From Rhyacichthys aspro (Eukaryota; Chordata; Actinopteri; Gobiiformes; Rhyacichthyidae), in assembly GCA_036850595.1 (NCBI GenBank), contig CM072162.1:21022758-21086757 (forward strand): a stretch of 64,000 nt of DNA, in the 5' to 3' direction. The notes beneath the pieces were generated by a model that saw nothing but the letters and a program-made list of their open reading frames with translations, searched no databases and was not told the origin of the DNA. This document shows, in pieces, positions 1-12,800 of the stretch. How positions within the stretch are numbered: position 1 is the first letter of the stretch; each line of letters begins with the position of its first letter. The translations under genes and the position numbers were made by a program.

Positions 1-422
1 TTTACCTCTCCCCGAATCTTGTTTGCATCAGTTTAATGTGGGTTGAACGTGATTAGTTTATTGGTGGCTCTGTCTGAATGTGTTGTCATTACAGTTTTAA
101 TAGTTTTAACGGAGAAAATAAACTAGGACTTGTGCATAGCAACACTCGTAATGAAATCGCAATAGAAATAAAGTATGAGTTTTGCAAAAATTAACCAGAA
201 TTTTAGCCACAACAACTGAACTAACAAGAAAACCATACTTGACTTTGCTTTGTGGAAAAGAAAACTATAAGATGAATGGAGTTAAAGCAGACAAAGAAGA
301 CACAGTAGCATTTGTAAAGTTTTCTCTATAATGTGATTTTGTGTATGACCTCTGAACAGGATCCTCTCTAAACCATCGTCCGGAGAAGCTTTGATGTGAC
401 TCTAACTGTGTTTTCGTCTCAG

Positions 423-539
423 GGAGGAATCGCCTTTGTGGCCATCAAGGGAGCGTTTAAGGTGTACTTCAAGCAGCAGCAGTATCTGAGGCAAGCGCAC
501 CGCAAGATCCTCAACTTCCCCGAGCAGGAGGAGGCCTGA
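423..539 (+). CDS. marchf5: MARCHF5 (MITOL), last coding exon
   Basis: C-terminal 38 codons plus the TGA stop of membrane-associated RING-CH finger 5, an E3 ubiquitin ligase of the mitochondrial outer membrane that controls mitochondrial dynamics and protein quality. The exon follows an acceptor (tctcag at 417-422) and opens in phase 0 with GGIAFVAIKGAFKVYF, the end of the fourth membrane segment. The cytosolic tail KQQQYLRQAHRKIL..PEQEEA follows and is nearly identical to vertebrate MARCHF5. Earlier exons, including the RING-CH finger, lie left of the window; bases 1-422 are the preceding intron, in which I see nothing else. The family match is unmistakable despite the short length. The tail-to-tail position with ide agrees with human 10q23, where MARCHF5 and IDE are neighbours. 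Confidence 0.95.
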   Translation, partial: GGIAFVAIKGAFKVYFKQQQYLRQAHRKILNFPEQEEA

Positions 540-2720
540 GACGGGACGGGACCCCGACGAGAGCGAAGGGGTACGGACTGCCAGACGGACTGACGGACGA
601 GGGAGAGTCTGGAGAAAACCCTCGTTATCGAATTGTTCACGGTCACGGCGCCGAGTGACTCATCTGCTTCCACATAGGATCCCACCGACGCCGCTACTCT
701 TTGTTTTTAAATTTATTTTTCGTGACTTTGGCAAACACTCCCACACGAAGAGATCTGACGTCAGAGAGTGTTTGAACATTCATAAACTTCAGTGTATTTT
801 AAGGAAAAGAAACGTGGGGCAAGTGTAATTAGAGTTTTATAACTAATGATAATAAATGATTGTTTTATAATGTTTATTTTGCAAATTTAAAAAGCCCTTT
901 TTGCCAATGTTTAAGGGGTTTATTTCGAATGAGGAAACTGTTCAGTGAATGGAATGTATTATAAACAATAAAATGCGTTGTGAAATATTAATAAAACGTG
1001 AACTTTACCACAGCTAGAATAGACAAAAGAATTACTGGATTAATCAATTATGAACTCGTATTTTTAAAATTGCAAACGTTCAAGACAGAAAGTTCAAAAA
1101 GTGCTAATAAATAATGTCTCTTACTTTAAATTTGACCCAGCAGAAGTTTGCTTTTTACACGTAATCCTATAGTATTATATTATGTTTCAACAAGTTCAAA
1201 GTGCATTCACAAAATGTGCTTTTAAGGCACAATATTCAGCGTTTAACAGTGTATTAAATGCAAGAAATTGTTTGTTTTTGGCTCTTGGTCACTATTATGT
1301 TCCAGTTTTTTTCTCTTTATCCATTTTGGGGAAAGTTTGTTAAAAGTGTGGATAAAACAAGACTAACCAAGACTTTAAATTGGCCCAATACCAGTTTCCA
1401 AACCACAGTTGTAGTTTTAATCTCAGACATTTCACCATTTTGGCTCCTTTTAGACCTGGAAGTACAATTGTGTGATTAAAAGTGATTAAATGGACGCATG
1501 GAAACAAGGCAAGCTTTTTTAAAAATACTGAGACTCAAAAACAGCTTGCCAAAGATATTGGGAGGATGACATTTTCAGCAAAAACTGGTAAATGTTGGCT
1601 ACTACAAAACCAGGAAATGTGTCTGTACCGCCATTTTAAAGTTAAATAAAATGCCTTAAACTTACACAAATCAAAACACACGTATAGATGCAAGTAAACA
1701 GTATATTATTAAGTATATGCCAATTGTTTTTTAACACAGTCACTGTATTTCTCCAAAAGTGGACGGAAAATAGCATGGAGCTGGATGTATGAGTCTAAAG
1801 ACGGATAAAAACACAAGGTCTGAATGGGGCCAGTGAGAAAAACGAAGGTAAAAACTGACTTTTTGGAGCCAACCCTCACTTTTCACGGGCTTCTTTGTCA
1901 TCAGTGGTTTCTGTGTCCACTTTTCTTCGATGATTAACACATTAAACTCTATCTTCAAGTTTTATTTCACGCTTTTGTAGCTTTAAATTCCTCATGTTTT
2001 AGCTTCTATCTTTGCTTCTGTTTTGCTTCGGATGTGGACTCTGCAGTGACTGACAGACACACACTTATTTTTTTCTATCGTTGATTTTCACTTGACATTT
2101 TCACCAGCAGATATTTTTACAGAAATGAGACAAACATTTCTGCCGGGGTTTATTTTGGATACAGTTTCTCTTTTTTTTGTTGTTGTTCGTATGTGACTCT
2201 TGGCTTTGTGCTGAACTACAAGCTTAAAAATGACATTTTGTGGAGTTAATACCTCTTTGGATTCAGCATTTGTCCAAAATTACATGCATTTTAATAGATT
2301 TATGTCCTCTACAAATAATTTAAGATGAGTTTTTTTGGTTTATAAGGCAATGTTTCCCCTAAAATTGTTAGAATTGAGCAATAAGCAAAAAAATTAATAA
2401 CATTGTGCATTAAAAATGTGGTATTTTGTGAGATTTTTCAAGCAAAATGATGCTTACAAATGACCTCTGACTTGTGTTTTGTAAAAAGACCCATTATTTT
2501 AGCACTTAACCATACATACGCCTCTATATTCAATCCGGAGCATGATAATCGGACGTATACCCAGCGTTTGAGGAAATGTAACCTGCACAACTGAAGCGTG
2601 CCTGTGATTCTGGAGTCGACCGTGAAGACGATGCCAAAATCAGACGTAGTCGTGTGGACTGTTGTTGTAGAGCTTTATCTAGAACCAGTTCTGTCAATAA
2701 ATGTATTTTTCCAAATGCTC
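540..2720 (+). other. marchf5: marchf5 3' UTR (3' end inferred)
   Basis: No coding sequence here. AATAAA hexamers occur at 851-856, 967-972, 990-995 and 2696-2701. The last is followed about 20-30 nt later by a GT-rich stretch (tgtgtggtcattgtg, near 2724), the classic cleavage/polyadenylation arrangement, so I take about 2720 as the distal 3' end. The nearer signals could give short isoforms. The extent is inference from signals only; transcript data would settle it. Confidence 0.5.
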
Positions 2721-5233
2721 AAGTGTGTGGTCATTGTGACAAACCCAAAGTATTATTATAATTGTCTGTTGGTAGACGGCATAAAACTGTAAAAATATAG
2801 AATTTGTTAAGTATTGTTTATTAAATACTATAAAAAAATCGAGATAAATCTGTGAAAGGTGAGAGTAATTCAGTTTGAAGTGACTTATTTTATTAAACTA
2901 TTATTGAGTTTGTGAAAAAGAAACAGGAAGTGGAAGTTATATTTCATAAAATTCTGCAAATTAGGGTCAATTATTGTATATATTTAGTGTATGAACTAAA
3001 TCTAAATCTACACTGTTAAAAATGTATGAAATATTAACAGCAAATACTGTATATGACTGTAGAAAATACGCTGATTAACCTTAAAAGAAAAAACTGTTGA
3101 GAACTTTACAGATCAAAGACATAAAAAATACATATAACTATTGCATAATTTTGGTTAAATTTACAACAAATTACTGTAATTGCTATAAGTACTATAATCA
3201 ATAATGCTAATAATGCAATAAGTAACATAATTCAAAGTCTTTTATGGCAAATTATTCTCATGAAATGTCTCCAGCTGCAGTTTTTTTGTATATTTTTTAC
3301 AGTGCATGAACCGCCAAAGTAAAATAAACCACTGTGACTTTAATTTCTGAAAAGTACTGAGAGAGACTGTGCATCATCTTCCATTCAGTTGTTTATTAAT
3401 TAGAAACACAGACAAAATAAGAACAAAGTCAAAAGGCCAGCACTCGATTCCAACCGTCCCATAATTCCACGTCTCATTTTACATCCAAGAAGTTCAAATA
3501 AAAATAATCAAACTCTAACGTGTCATGATTAGGTCGTCTTCTACTTCACAAGGTAAACAGTGCGTGGCCTTCGAAGCCTGATATGTAATGTTTCTATTGT
3601 CTAATCTCAACACTGTGTGACATTTCACCGCGGTGCATTCACTGTCTCCAGAAATCTCGCTACTGTTCCACTCTGCTGCTGGTTGTCTTTGGGTTTTTTT
3701 GTTTGTTTTTTTTTTGAACAAAGTAGAAACAGACAACGATACGATGACACAAGTGACGAAGGACTTAGTAAAATGCTGGAAAACATTGGAGAAGCTTTGA
3801 AATGAAACGAAAACAGCGTCTAATGAGAAAGGCCTGAGAAAAAGTTGGATTAAAGTAGAAAGAAAATATATCGGTGGATGTTTTTATGAAAATGTTGCTG
3901 TGGTTTAAATAGTTAGCACCTGAGAGCAGCTCAAGTCAACTGCTTTATTAACAGAACGGTAATAATATGGTAATAATATCATAAAAAGATGTTCACACTG
4001 CAGTCAAAAGTGAACTAAATGTGACTTTTTGTCTTTTTTTAAATTCTACTACAAAATATTGAGTGTAAGCTGGTGAACCCAAGTTAATAATTTACATTTA
4101 TATAATTTTATTTCATATTTACATCACGTTTTCCACTTATTTTTCTGCCAGATTCTATATTTTTGTTAAATAGATGTTGTAATTACGGCATTTTTTACAA
4201 TCATTCTTGCTTGAATATTAGTATTTGTCAGAGAAATGCAAGAGAAGATATAGATTTTGATTTGCCCGTTCACACTGAATCAAATTATTGAATCAAATTT
4301 GTAAATTAAGAAGTAAAAATGTGGATTAAATAGATAAACATCAGATTAGTGTAATTTGGTCTGTTTACACTGACCAACAACAAATCTGATTCATGGGCTT
4401 TTACTTTTGACGCCATTTAACATCTAGAAAAAAGTGGTTGTTATAATTACCGTATTATTACCACATTATTATCGTGTTACAACCCCACTATTACCACTGT
4501 TTTGATGCTGTAATCTAAATCCATTCAGCTGCACTTTGTCATTGGGACAGTTTCATAAAAGTGTCTCGGCCCCGTCTTAAAACTTAATACCTTTGTTAAT
4601 ATTGAGTTTACGATACAAAAATAAATAAAAAATAAAATTCTCTGTACCAAGACCCTTTGTTGCCATGGAAACAGATGCTAAGTGTCCTGTATTAGGATGT
4701 GATTTTGTAGATTTATCTCACAAAATATCACCAGTTTAATGGCATGATTTCTAAGTCTTCTGTGATGGTTAAATTTACACATTATGAAAGAAAAAAAAAA
4801 GTTGCTGTTTTCTTGCTTAAATAAAGAGCATTGGTAAATTTAATTGAATACTTTCCTGAGCTACCTTTCTCAAACTGCTCTCTATGCTCTCCCTTTTACC
4901 TTTATCACGTGTTTATTGCTTAGTAAGAACTGCATATTTTCAGAAACGATCCCAGACTGAAGCTTCTTGAAGAGTTCTGTGGAATAAAAGGCGAACTGAA
5001 TAATGATTTTTGACATCTATCTCTGCGTTTAAGAGTCCAGCAGCGCGAGGAAGGATGGATTTAAGGATTGTGAGCGAGAGCGGCTCGTAGCAGTGACTAA
5101 AGCTCCTGGAAAAGGCACAAGCTGCAGTAAAGTCCGGTTTCCATGAAGCTGTTTGGTACAAATACAACTTTTCTCAAGTCAGGTTTGCGTTTCTTCCTTT
5201 AGTGAATGAATGTAAATGTTTGCCACTGTCTTG
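2721..5233. other. Intergenic or distal ide 3' UTR; no gene seen
   Basis: AT-rich DNA between the convergent marchf5 and ide genes. Short open frames here show no codon bias or recognisable family. A minus-strand AATAAA (TTTATT at 3392-3397) could be a distal ide polyadenylation signal, which would give a 3' UTR of about 3.5 kb; human IDE also has a long 3' UTR. A perfect-looking RFX X-box lies at 4659-4672. Confidence 0.4.
4659..4672. promoter_or_regulatory. RFX X-box-like motif
   Basis: GTTGCCATGGAAAC matches the RFX-family X-box consensus (GTTGCCATGGNAAC). It stands alone in AT-rich intergenic DNA, so function is uncertain; this is a sequence match only. Confidence 0.3.
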
Positions 5234-5666
5234 TGGTGCATTCAAGTGCTCCTCGGGAACTTGGAAAACATTTTTCTAAGTTGAAAAATGCACCTGAAGC
5301 CTGCTCTGAAACTCTGGTGAGTCTGAGTCGCCTGAGATTCTGTTGATGTTATTTTCATCAACAACATGAAGGAGGAAAGCAAACATTTAGATATTTTAGT
5401 CACTTAAAATATTTCATACCAACTGTTTTCCACATTAATAACTAGATTTTGTTAGTATATAGTCTACAAAAGTTATTTATTTATGTCCAGTTATGTTTAG
5501 AGTAGGTTTCCTTTTCTTGAACTGCTGCTAATATTTTCTGCTGTGACTGGATTCACTCAATTAAAAACAACTTTAGCACATTTTTTACTTTGAATATTCG
5601 GACTTTCCGACTGAAATCACGACTTCCTAACTGCTCTGAGTTTAAGAGGACCACACGAACGCACCA
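5234..5666. mobile_element. Non-autonomous DNA transposon remnant with terminal inverted repeats
   Basis: The left end TGGTGCATTCAAGTGCTC (5234-5251) and the reverse complement of the right end (5649-5666, TGGTGCGTTCGTGTGGTC) form imperfect ~18-bp inverted repeats 433 bp apart. No coding sequence lies inside. No convincing target duplication was found, so the superfamily is not assigned. Confidence 0.4.
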
Positions 5667-5673
5667 TTAGTGT

Positions 5674-5763
5674 TAACCCTGCGACTCACTGCCCAAAACG
5701 ACTGGGACAGGCTCCAGTCACATGACCTCTAACGGAACTGAGAAGATTAATGAATGAATGAAC
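5674..5763 (+). mobile_element. Degenerate LINE-2 (Maui-like) 3' tail
   Basis: The string CCTGCGACTCACTGCCCAAA, then GACTGGGACAGGCTCCAGTC, ending in a short (AATG)n run, resembles the conserved 3' tail of fish L2/Maui LINEs and the SINEs that share it (..GGGACAGGCTCCAGC.. followed by an ATGAATGAATG tail). Only the tail is present, as expected for a 5'-truncated copy. Recognised from memory of the family, not by search. Confidence 0.45.
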
Positions 5764-6188
5764 CTGACATTCATCTACTTCAATCTGTGTTGCATTATAC
5801 ATGATCAAACTGGATATCAAAGTGCAAGCTGCATTAAACAATATTCAAAGTTCAGAAAAGTAATGTTTAATTCGCACAAGTAGAGTGCAATATGCCACCA
5901 ACCCTTCTTTGTTCCACTTCAACGTGTTAATTAACAACAACACAGCCACATTTCTCACCCGAGTAGCTTTAAATAAACGTATATGATCACTCCATCCATC
6001 TGTGTCTTACTAAAATGATCTGTACCACACTGCTTGATGGAAACCAGACTTCAGCCTCCAACGGAGACGGTAAAAGTGATGACAGCTTCCTCTGAGCTAC
6101 AAAATGACCTCTACAGCCACTGATTCAGTAAAGAAAAAAGAGAAATATAAAAGGGCCTTAAAGGAAATCATCCACAGGTTGATGACTT

Positions 6189-6868
6189 TTTATTTTCAGA
6201 TGAATAAAATGAATAAAAACAGCAATGGAAGTACCCTGAGATGTCTGAGAGCTAGTGTAAAATGCAAATAAAAATAAAAAACATTTGAATGTTCATGAGT
6301 CCGTGATTAGCTTTTTTTTTTAAAACAGCTCCTCAAAGCGTTCCCAACATTTTACCAGTTTACAATCAAAAACACATCCTGCCAGCGTTAAAACCATAAA
6401 TATAAGGCAATGTCCTTCACAAAAAGCATACGTTTGAATAAAATATTGGGATTTTTTGTGACTGGCGTTGACCTACCAGTCCAACATCATCAGATAACCT
6501 TCACGGAGCTACCGTTCTCTGCCTCGACATTTCATTTAAAAAACACTCTCAAAGCAGCATTTTCTGATTGGTTTTGAACGCTGTGATCGCTTTAAAGGGA
6601 CGGGCCCCGGTTATTTTCCCTCAAAGCGTTCTTCTTCTTCTTCCTTCTTCTGTGGTGAAGCGCGAGTGGTGTGACCGCTACTGTTAGCACGTCTATGTCG
6701 ACAACCTAAACTTTGTGATTTGAAATACACGGGTTTATTTCCCCCCCAAGCGTCTGTCCTAGTGGCTGCAGCCTGCCACACATGCACACGTACACACTCA
6801 TGCAGGCTCAGTCAGGTCCCAGAGGGGCTCCCGTTCCTCGCCCCGTGTCCGCCCCCGTCCGGCTCCGC
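6189..6868 (-). other. ide: ide 3' UTR (proximal form, end inferred)
   Basis: Sequence downstream of the ide stop. Minus-strand AATAAA hexamers (TTTATT on +) lie at 6734-6739 and 6189-6194, which would give 3' UTRs of roughly 0.15 and 0.7 kb. Another at 3392-3397 may be distal. Which is used cannot be read from sequence alone. Confidence 0.45.
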
Positions 6869-9800
6869 TCACAGTTTGGCCGCCATGAAGTTGATGTGGG
6901 GCTTGGCCAAAGGGAAAAGAGGCAGGCTTCGCTTAAACTCGGTCATGTCTTGGACCAAAGAGGGCTGCGGAAAAGAGAAAGATGCGTTAATCCCGGAACA
7001 TACGTAAAGATTTTGATTGATTTCTAAAGACGTACACAGTTGATAAAAATCCTGTGTGAACCGCAGCAAAATAACACTAGAAACAAACTGATTATTTTTC
7101 AGTCCAATCTACAAACTCTCAGAAGAAATCTCATCATCAACAGGACTTTAAAGTACACAACATGGCAGAAAAAGCTATTTAAACAATGAAAAAATAAACT
7201 TGAAGACACTTAAACTAAGGCTGGGTGACAAAAAATAAAATCTTTTCATTTTCCAGGTGATTCAAAAGTATTTTTATTTAAATATCACAGTTATTTTTCT
7301 GCTTAATGCCAACGTAAAACAATAACAAAGCAGCAGCAGTGAGCACAGAGAAAATAAGTCGAGTGCTCTTTAGTTTTAGTCTCTCCTCATAGATCTGTTC
7401 CTTTCTCTAATCATTTTTTGAGATACTAACGTGATTTGGTTCTTACCTGGGGCAGGGAGGGAGCAGGGGCCAGGTTGACATCATTCTGTGCGGGGAACTC
7501 ACCCACGATGGGACCTGCTCGAAAACAGCGAGGTTGAAATAACACTTCAACAACTTTTTAAACAAGTACAGAATATACAAGAGACACTCACAGGAGTCCA
7601 TCTCTCTGGACAGGACGTGCACCGAAACCTTGTGTCTCTTGGGGGCTTCCACCGTCAGTCTTTCCTGCAGAGATAAGAGAAAGAAGATGAGGACGCCAAC
7701 AAGAACTGAACCGTATCTGCTCGATTAAACCGTTTTTTACTTTGTCCGAGTTTGTCCCCTCAGACTAACGCTGCATTAATATAATCTTGTGTTATACAGC
7801 ATTAAGCCTTCGTTAAAAAGAGAAAAGACAAAATCAGACCTGAATGTATTTTGTGACATATTTTGAATAAATTGCCATCCACTACTTTCTAAATCCTCTT
7901 CTCTACCGTCTATTATTTCATGATTTCCCTCCACACTTTTGCCTCTTCTTTGTTTCTTGTGGAGGCTTATATTCCATCAAGTCTCATCTGCAGTCACACA
8001 ACAACAAGTCAAAAAAAAAACATTTAAAAAATAAAAAAAGGCCTTTCTGCAACGTCTGAGGTGATACATTAGAAATGCATTAGGTGCGTTTTGCATGAGG
8101 CTTGTGATAGTTTCTGCCGGACTGAGATAATGCCGGTCTTTGGGCTCTTTATCCCGTTCCCTGAAACAAACTGGCTCTCATTACGGCGGCCGATGTGCCG
8201 GGAGCGTCCTGTGTCGGTGTCGGCTCCTGGACTATGAATAGAAGCAGGAGATGAAAGCAGCGAGGGCAGACGGAGTCCAGCAGCAGCACAATGACAGCGT
8301 CTGGACACACACTGGGATTAAGGCTGCTCTGCTTTTACAACACACACATCATCAGTCCATTGCACCTGCGTCTATTTGAGGAGCAGCACAAACCAAATCA
8401 GTGTTTTTCCAAAAAATAATGGCTGCTAATAGGCTTCAAATAAATGTTGAATAATTAAATGCTGTGAACCATTTGTTTTAGTTCTGCTCTCATAGTTCAC
8501 AGAAAACTAAATGCTTATTAATTTATTCATGCAGTTTTTCACCTATAATTTTAAAATGACTCAGTATTTTAATGTTTTGAACGTTAGGGCCTAAATATAC
8601 AGCAGGTTTTATACCTAATACTCATCTGAATCACTGCTTTTGTTGATTTTATGTAAATGTTTTGACTTTTCTAGTGGCTTAATTTGTATTATTAACCAAA
8701 ACTCAGTGTTATACAAACAGTGCTCCAAGACAATGACAACATAAATATAACTATAAAAATATAATCGGCTGAAAGTGTGACGTCCACAATAACCCCACGG
8801 GCCTGACGAAGTACCAGACTTTTCCATTTATTTTAACGAAGGAGCAAACTAAACCTGGTAAATAAAAAGTTTGTCGACGAAGTGACTCATTGTTTTCCTT
8901 AAAGTTGGTGAGAAAGTAGCAGAAGGCAACAGGAAAAAAGCGAAGGATAGATTATCAGAGAAATGCATGATTTAGCAATAGCCTAATAAGCTAATAACCC
9001 CAGTCTTTTTGATGAAACTGATGCCAATGAGATGTACATGCAGCTTTATGTTGTTTACCACAAAAAAAAACCCCAAAAACAAAGTCTATTGCACTCCAGA
9101 ATCGATTGTAACCATAGCAACTGTTGCTTGAAATAAAATGTTCATTTAATTAAAACTGACAGCAGTATTGGAAAATGGCAAACTAAACGTTACGCACCCA
9201 AAACATAAATGAATATTGTTGGCAAATGATTACGTTAAAAGTGGATTAATGAATTCTAATGAACGCGATACAAAGTTTTAATTGCACGTCGGCTCGTTCT
9301 GTCTCTACAAATCAAAACACATCCTGCTTGATTAAGACTGATGTGTTTTTTAATAGAAGCCGGTCTCACTGCGGCATAAGCCTCTGGTTTAAGAGTGTGT
9401 CTGGGTAATTTGTGTCGGCTCGAGCCAATTTAACTCCACACTTCAGCCTCTTCTTTGTCTCTTGTTAAGGCTTATATTCCAGAGAGGACGAGTCTTATCT
9501 GCCGTCGGTCTGCAGCGGCCAGCTCCGAAAAACACGATGTGATTGCAATACTCAATGTTATCATCACAAAAAAACATTGTGCAGCTCTGTTGACCACTAA
9601 AATCATAACAAATTTAAATAATATAAGACTGAATAGACTATGATTAAGCCTTAAACATATCCTGGTTCAAAATTTAAGGCTTTCTTTAGAAAATAGTCTG
9701 TAATTTGTGGTCTTGACTCAGTATTTATCACCATTTATGATTTCTGGGACAGTACTTACTCTGTAGAAATTCATAACGTGCTCTTTCGTCAGCGTCTTCA

Positions 9801-12800
9801 GGTAGGCCACTTCAATGTTATCTGCAGCACAAAAGGAACCAGGTTAAACATCACAAACAAGCTTCACCAAAACTTGTCTTTCTGTAAATTATATGTGCTC
9901 ATCCAACTTTTCCTCACTCTTTTTAGTTAAAACTTACACCAAATTAGATATTTTCCCGCACAAAACATAGCCGTGCTGCCTTTACTGACCCCAAGATGTA
10001 AACAGTGCAGAAATGGCTTACTTTAGACTGTTTATTTTATAATATAGGGGATCTCCAAATAACCCTCATGACCCTGACAGTCTGCTACTGGTAATAACAT
10101 GACCATTAAATGAACAAAAACACAAAAAGAAGTAAAAATGACTTCTTAAATTTGAAGATTTTTTGAAAGAGAAGTGATGAGGTCCTTTTAAAATCAAACA
10201 AATATCAAAAAAGTATAAAACCCTTCATCATATTGATTCAGTCTCCTCTTTTTTGTCTAATTGTGAACTCGACTCTGTTTCCATGCAGCCTCGAGCGCGG
10301 TGCATCTGTCGCCTCTCTCCTCGTGTCTCCTGCAGGAGGCTTGTATCAGTAATCAGCACCGCTCTCTTGGCAGCCTCCTGGTGCCATCACTCAGGGCTTG
10401 GGGCAGATTACCACTGAATCAGACCCATTACGATCCGATAGTGGTTCAGGAGAGAGCCGCGAGCGAGAAGTGTGCTACAGCTGCACATTATTCCTGACTT
10501 TAATCGATCCCACTTTGTGCCGCTCGAATCAACATCCTGCAGTCCTCGGGGTCCGCCCCAGTTATTGATACATCAACGGCTTAGATTTGACAATTATTTT
10601 GTAAGTGCTACTCTACAAGAAAGTAATACATTTCTCTAACTGTTTCTAGGGGTCATTTTGGGACAGTTTGTTACCTTTAACTAAGGCTGGGCGATAAATC
10701 TAATTAGATTAATTCGATTTTTTAATTTTGGACAATATCACAAATAGTCATATCGCTAAATCGAATTTAACAGAAAAGAAGTTTCCTGCTGCTCACTGTC
10801 GAGGCTAATGCTGGTGTTAGCTCCAGAGCAGCTCCAGTAATGTCTGTGGAGACTCTGCAGACGATAAAAACACTAATAATCACCAGAGAAAGCATCATAT
10901 TACCCTGAAATACTGTGGTTTAGTGAAGTGGCAAGAAATGATCTACAGGAACAGAGTCTGTGCAGTGTGTAGCAACTCTATTGATTTATGCTAATTAGCC
11001 ACGAGGTCGGAGCGCTTTTAACGTCTTTAACAAGACTTTGTGCAGCAAAAAATATAGTAGACATGTTTATTGAGACAGAAAGGGTTAAAACTAATATCTA
11101 ACCTAGTGTCTAACCTTAACTGGTTCATTTTCACTCTAAGGATAACGCTCACTGCTGCTGCTCTTGTTTTGTGGTAGAAAAAAATAAAAAAATACATTTG
11201 AATTACTTTTTTAGGTCAGTAGCAAGACAAAAAAAATCTGTTAAAATCATAAATTGTATAAAAAATGAAAAAAGCTGAGATGAGATGATGTGAGCCCTAC
11301 CTTTAACATTCACAAAGCGCTAAAGACACTCACCTCTGTCGAAGTTGTACTGCTGGGAGATGATCTCTCCCCAGTACTTGGCGCACTCGGCCGACAGTTT
11401 CTTGGGTTTGTCGAGTCGGCGGATGGCCAGGGCCTGGATGTGCTTCTGGAAGGCCTCGTCGCTCATCTCCTCCACGGACTTCTCCATCGTGCAGAGGAAG
11501 GCCTCCACGCGGCTCTCCAGGTAGTGAGGCGCCTTCTCCGACTGGATGATGAAGCGAAGACCCTGGACGCCGTTGGCTCGACGTGGGCCGCTGAAGACGA
11601 TGTAGCCTGGAGCACATTCACAGGAAGAGATGTGACCATAGATTTGTGACGCAACAAAACCAGCTACACGCACGTTAATAACAGTTCTTGACAACAATAT
11701 CAAATCAAACTCATGTTAAATGCAGATAAAATGCACTGAAATGTGTATTCTTCAACTCAAAGCACTCATCTCAGACTCATATTGACGTATTTAAACTGAA
11801 ATTCTGGAAACAAAAAGTGTTATTGGGACATGCTTATGAAGAAAACTCATGAAGCTCCCTTTATTTTTGTTAAATTTTGACCGTTTGAGCTTAAACAGAA
11901 ACACTATTCTATCTCTACTCTATTTATTCAGGAAGTACCACATGTAGCTACTGTATAATGTTATTTTTGCTCTATTTTACATCCATTGCTCCATTAACAA
12001 ATGTAGTTTAATGTGATGTCTCTTTATTTTGCACTGTCTACAATTCATCAGCACTTTTTGATATAATTTGACACTTTTATACAGCTTTTATAAAGGTTAC
12101 TGAACATATCCATCTGTCATTTATACTCATGGGTAATAGGCATGTTGTATGTTGTTTATATTATGTAGACTGCTATAAATAAATAAAAAATATACATGAA
12201 ATGAAAAAACTGAAATAGGCAGTGCAGAATATGTAAAGTATGTTCACTTTTCAGGCAGCGCAACATCTCATTTATTTCTTACATCGCAGAGAAACTGTTT
12301 TTTGATTTCACTCTACAAGAGACTTAAACAGTGACTTATGCATTATGCGTAGTTTCTGTTTCGGTGCCATTAGCCGTGCTCTCACCCAGTTGTTCTTTGG
12401 TTCTGAGCGTGTTGAAGCAGGGCTCGGAGATGATCTGACAGAACAGCTCCAGCAGCATGTTGTCGTGAGTGGTCTGCATGTCCGTCTGGTAATAGATCTC
12501 GATCCCGCAGTTGTTGTGCACCTCGTTCCTCTGCTGATAAACGTACCAGCCTCCTACAAACACGAGAGAGAGATGTTTGAAGGAAGAGAGTGGGGTTTTT
12601 AGATCAGAATATATATATATCACTTAAAAACTAAATGGGATAGTTGATAAATGCCCCAATGTGTGAACAAAAAGAAAACATAAATGCTTTTCTCTTTTAG
12701 GAACATGTCTGTGGAGGTTCTCATTCATCCAGGACAAAACATCTCTTTTAGTAGTGTTTAGTTTGTCCTCTCTGGGCATTTGTAGGAATAGAAACTGGAA

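Noticed and set aside
11290..11649. 119-codon plus-strand open frame
   Set aside because: Exact antisense shadow of ide exon 21, which has the conserved protein on the other strand.
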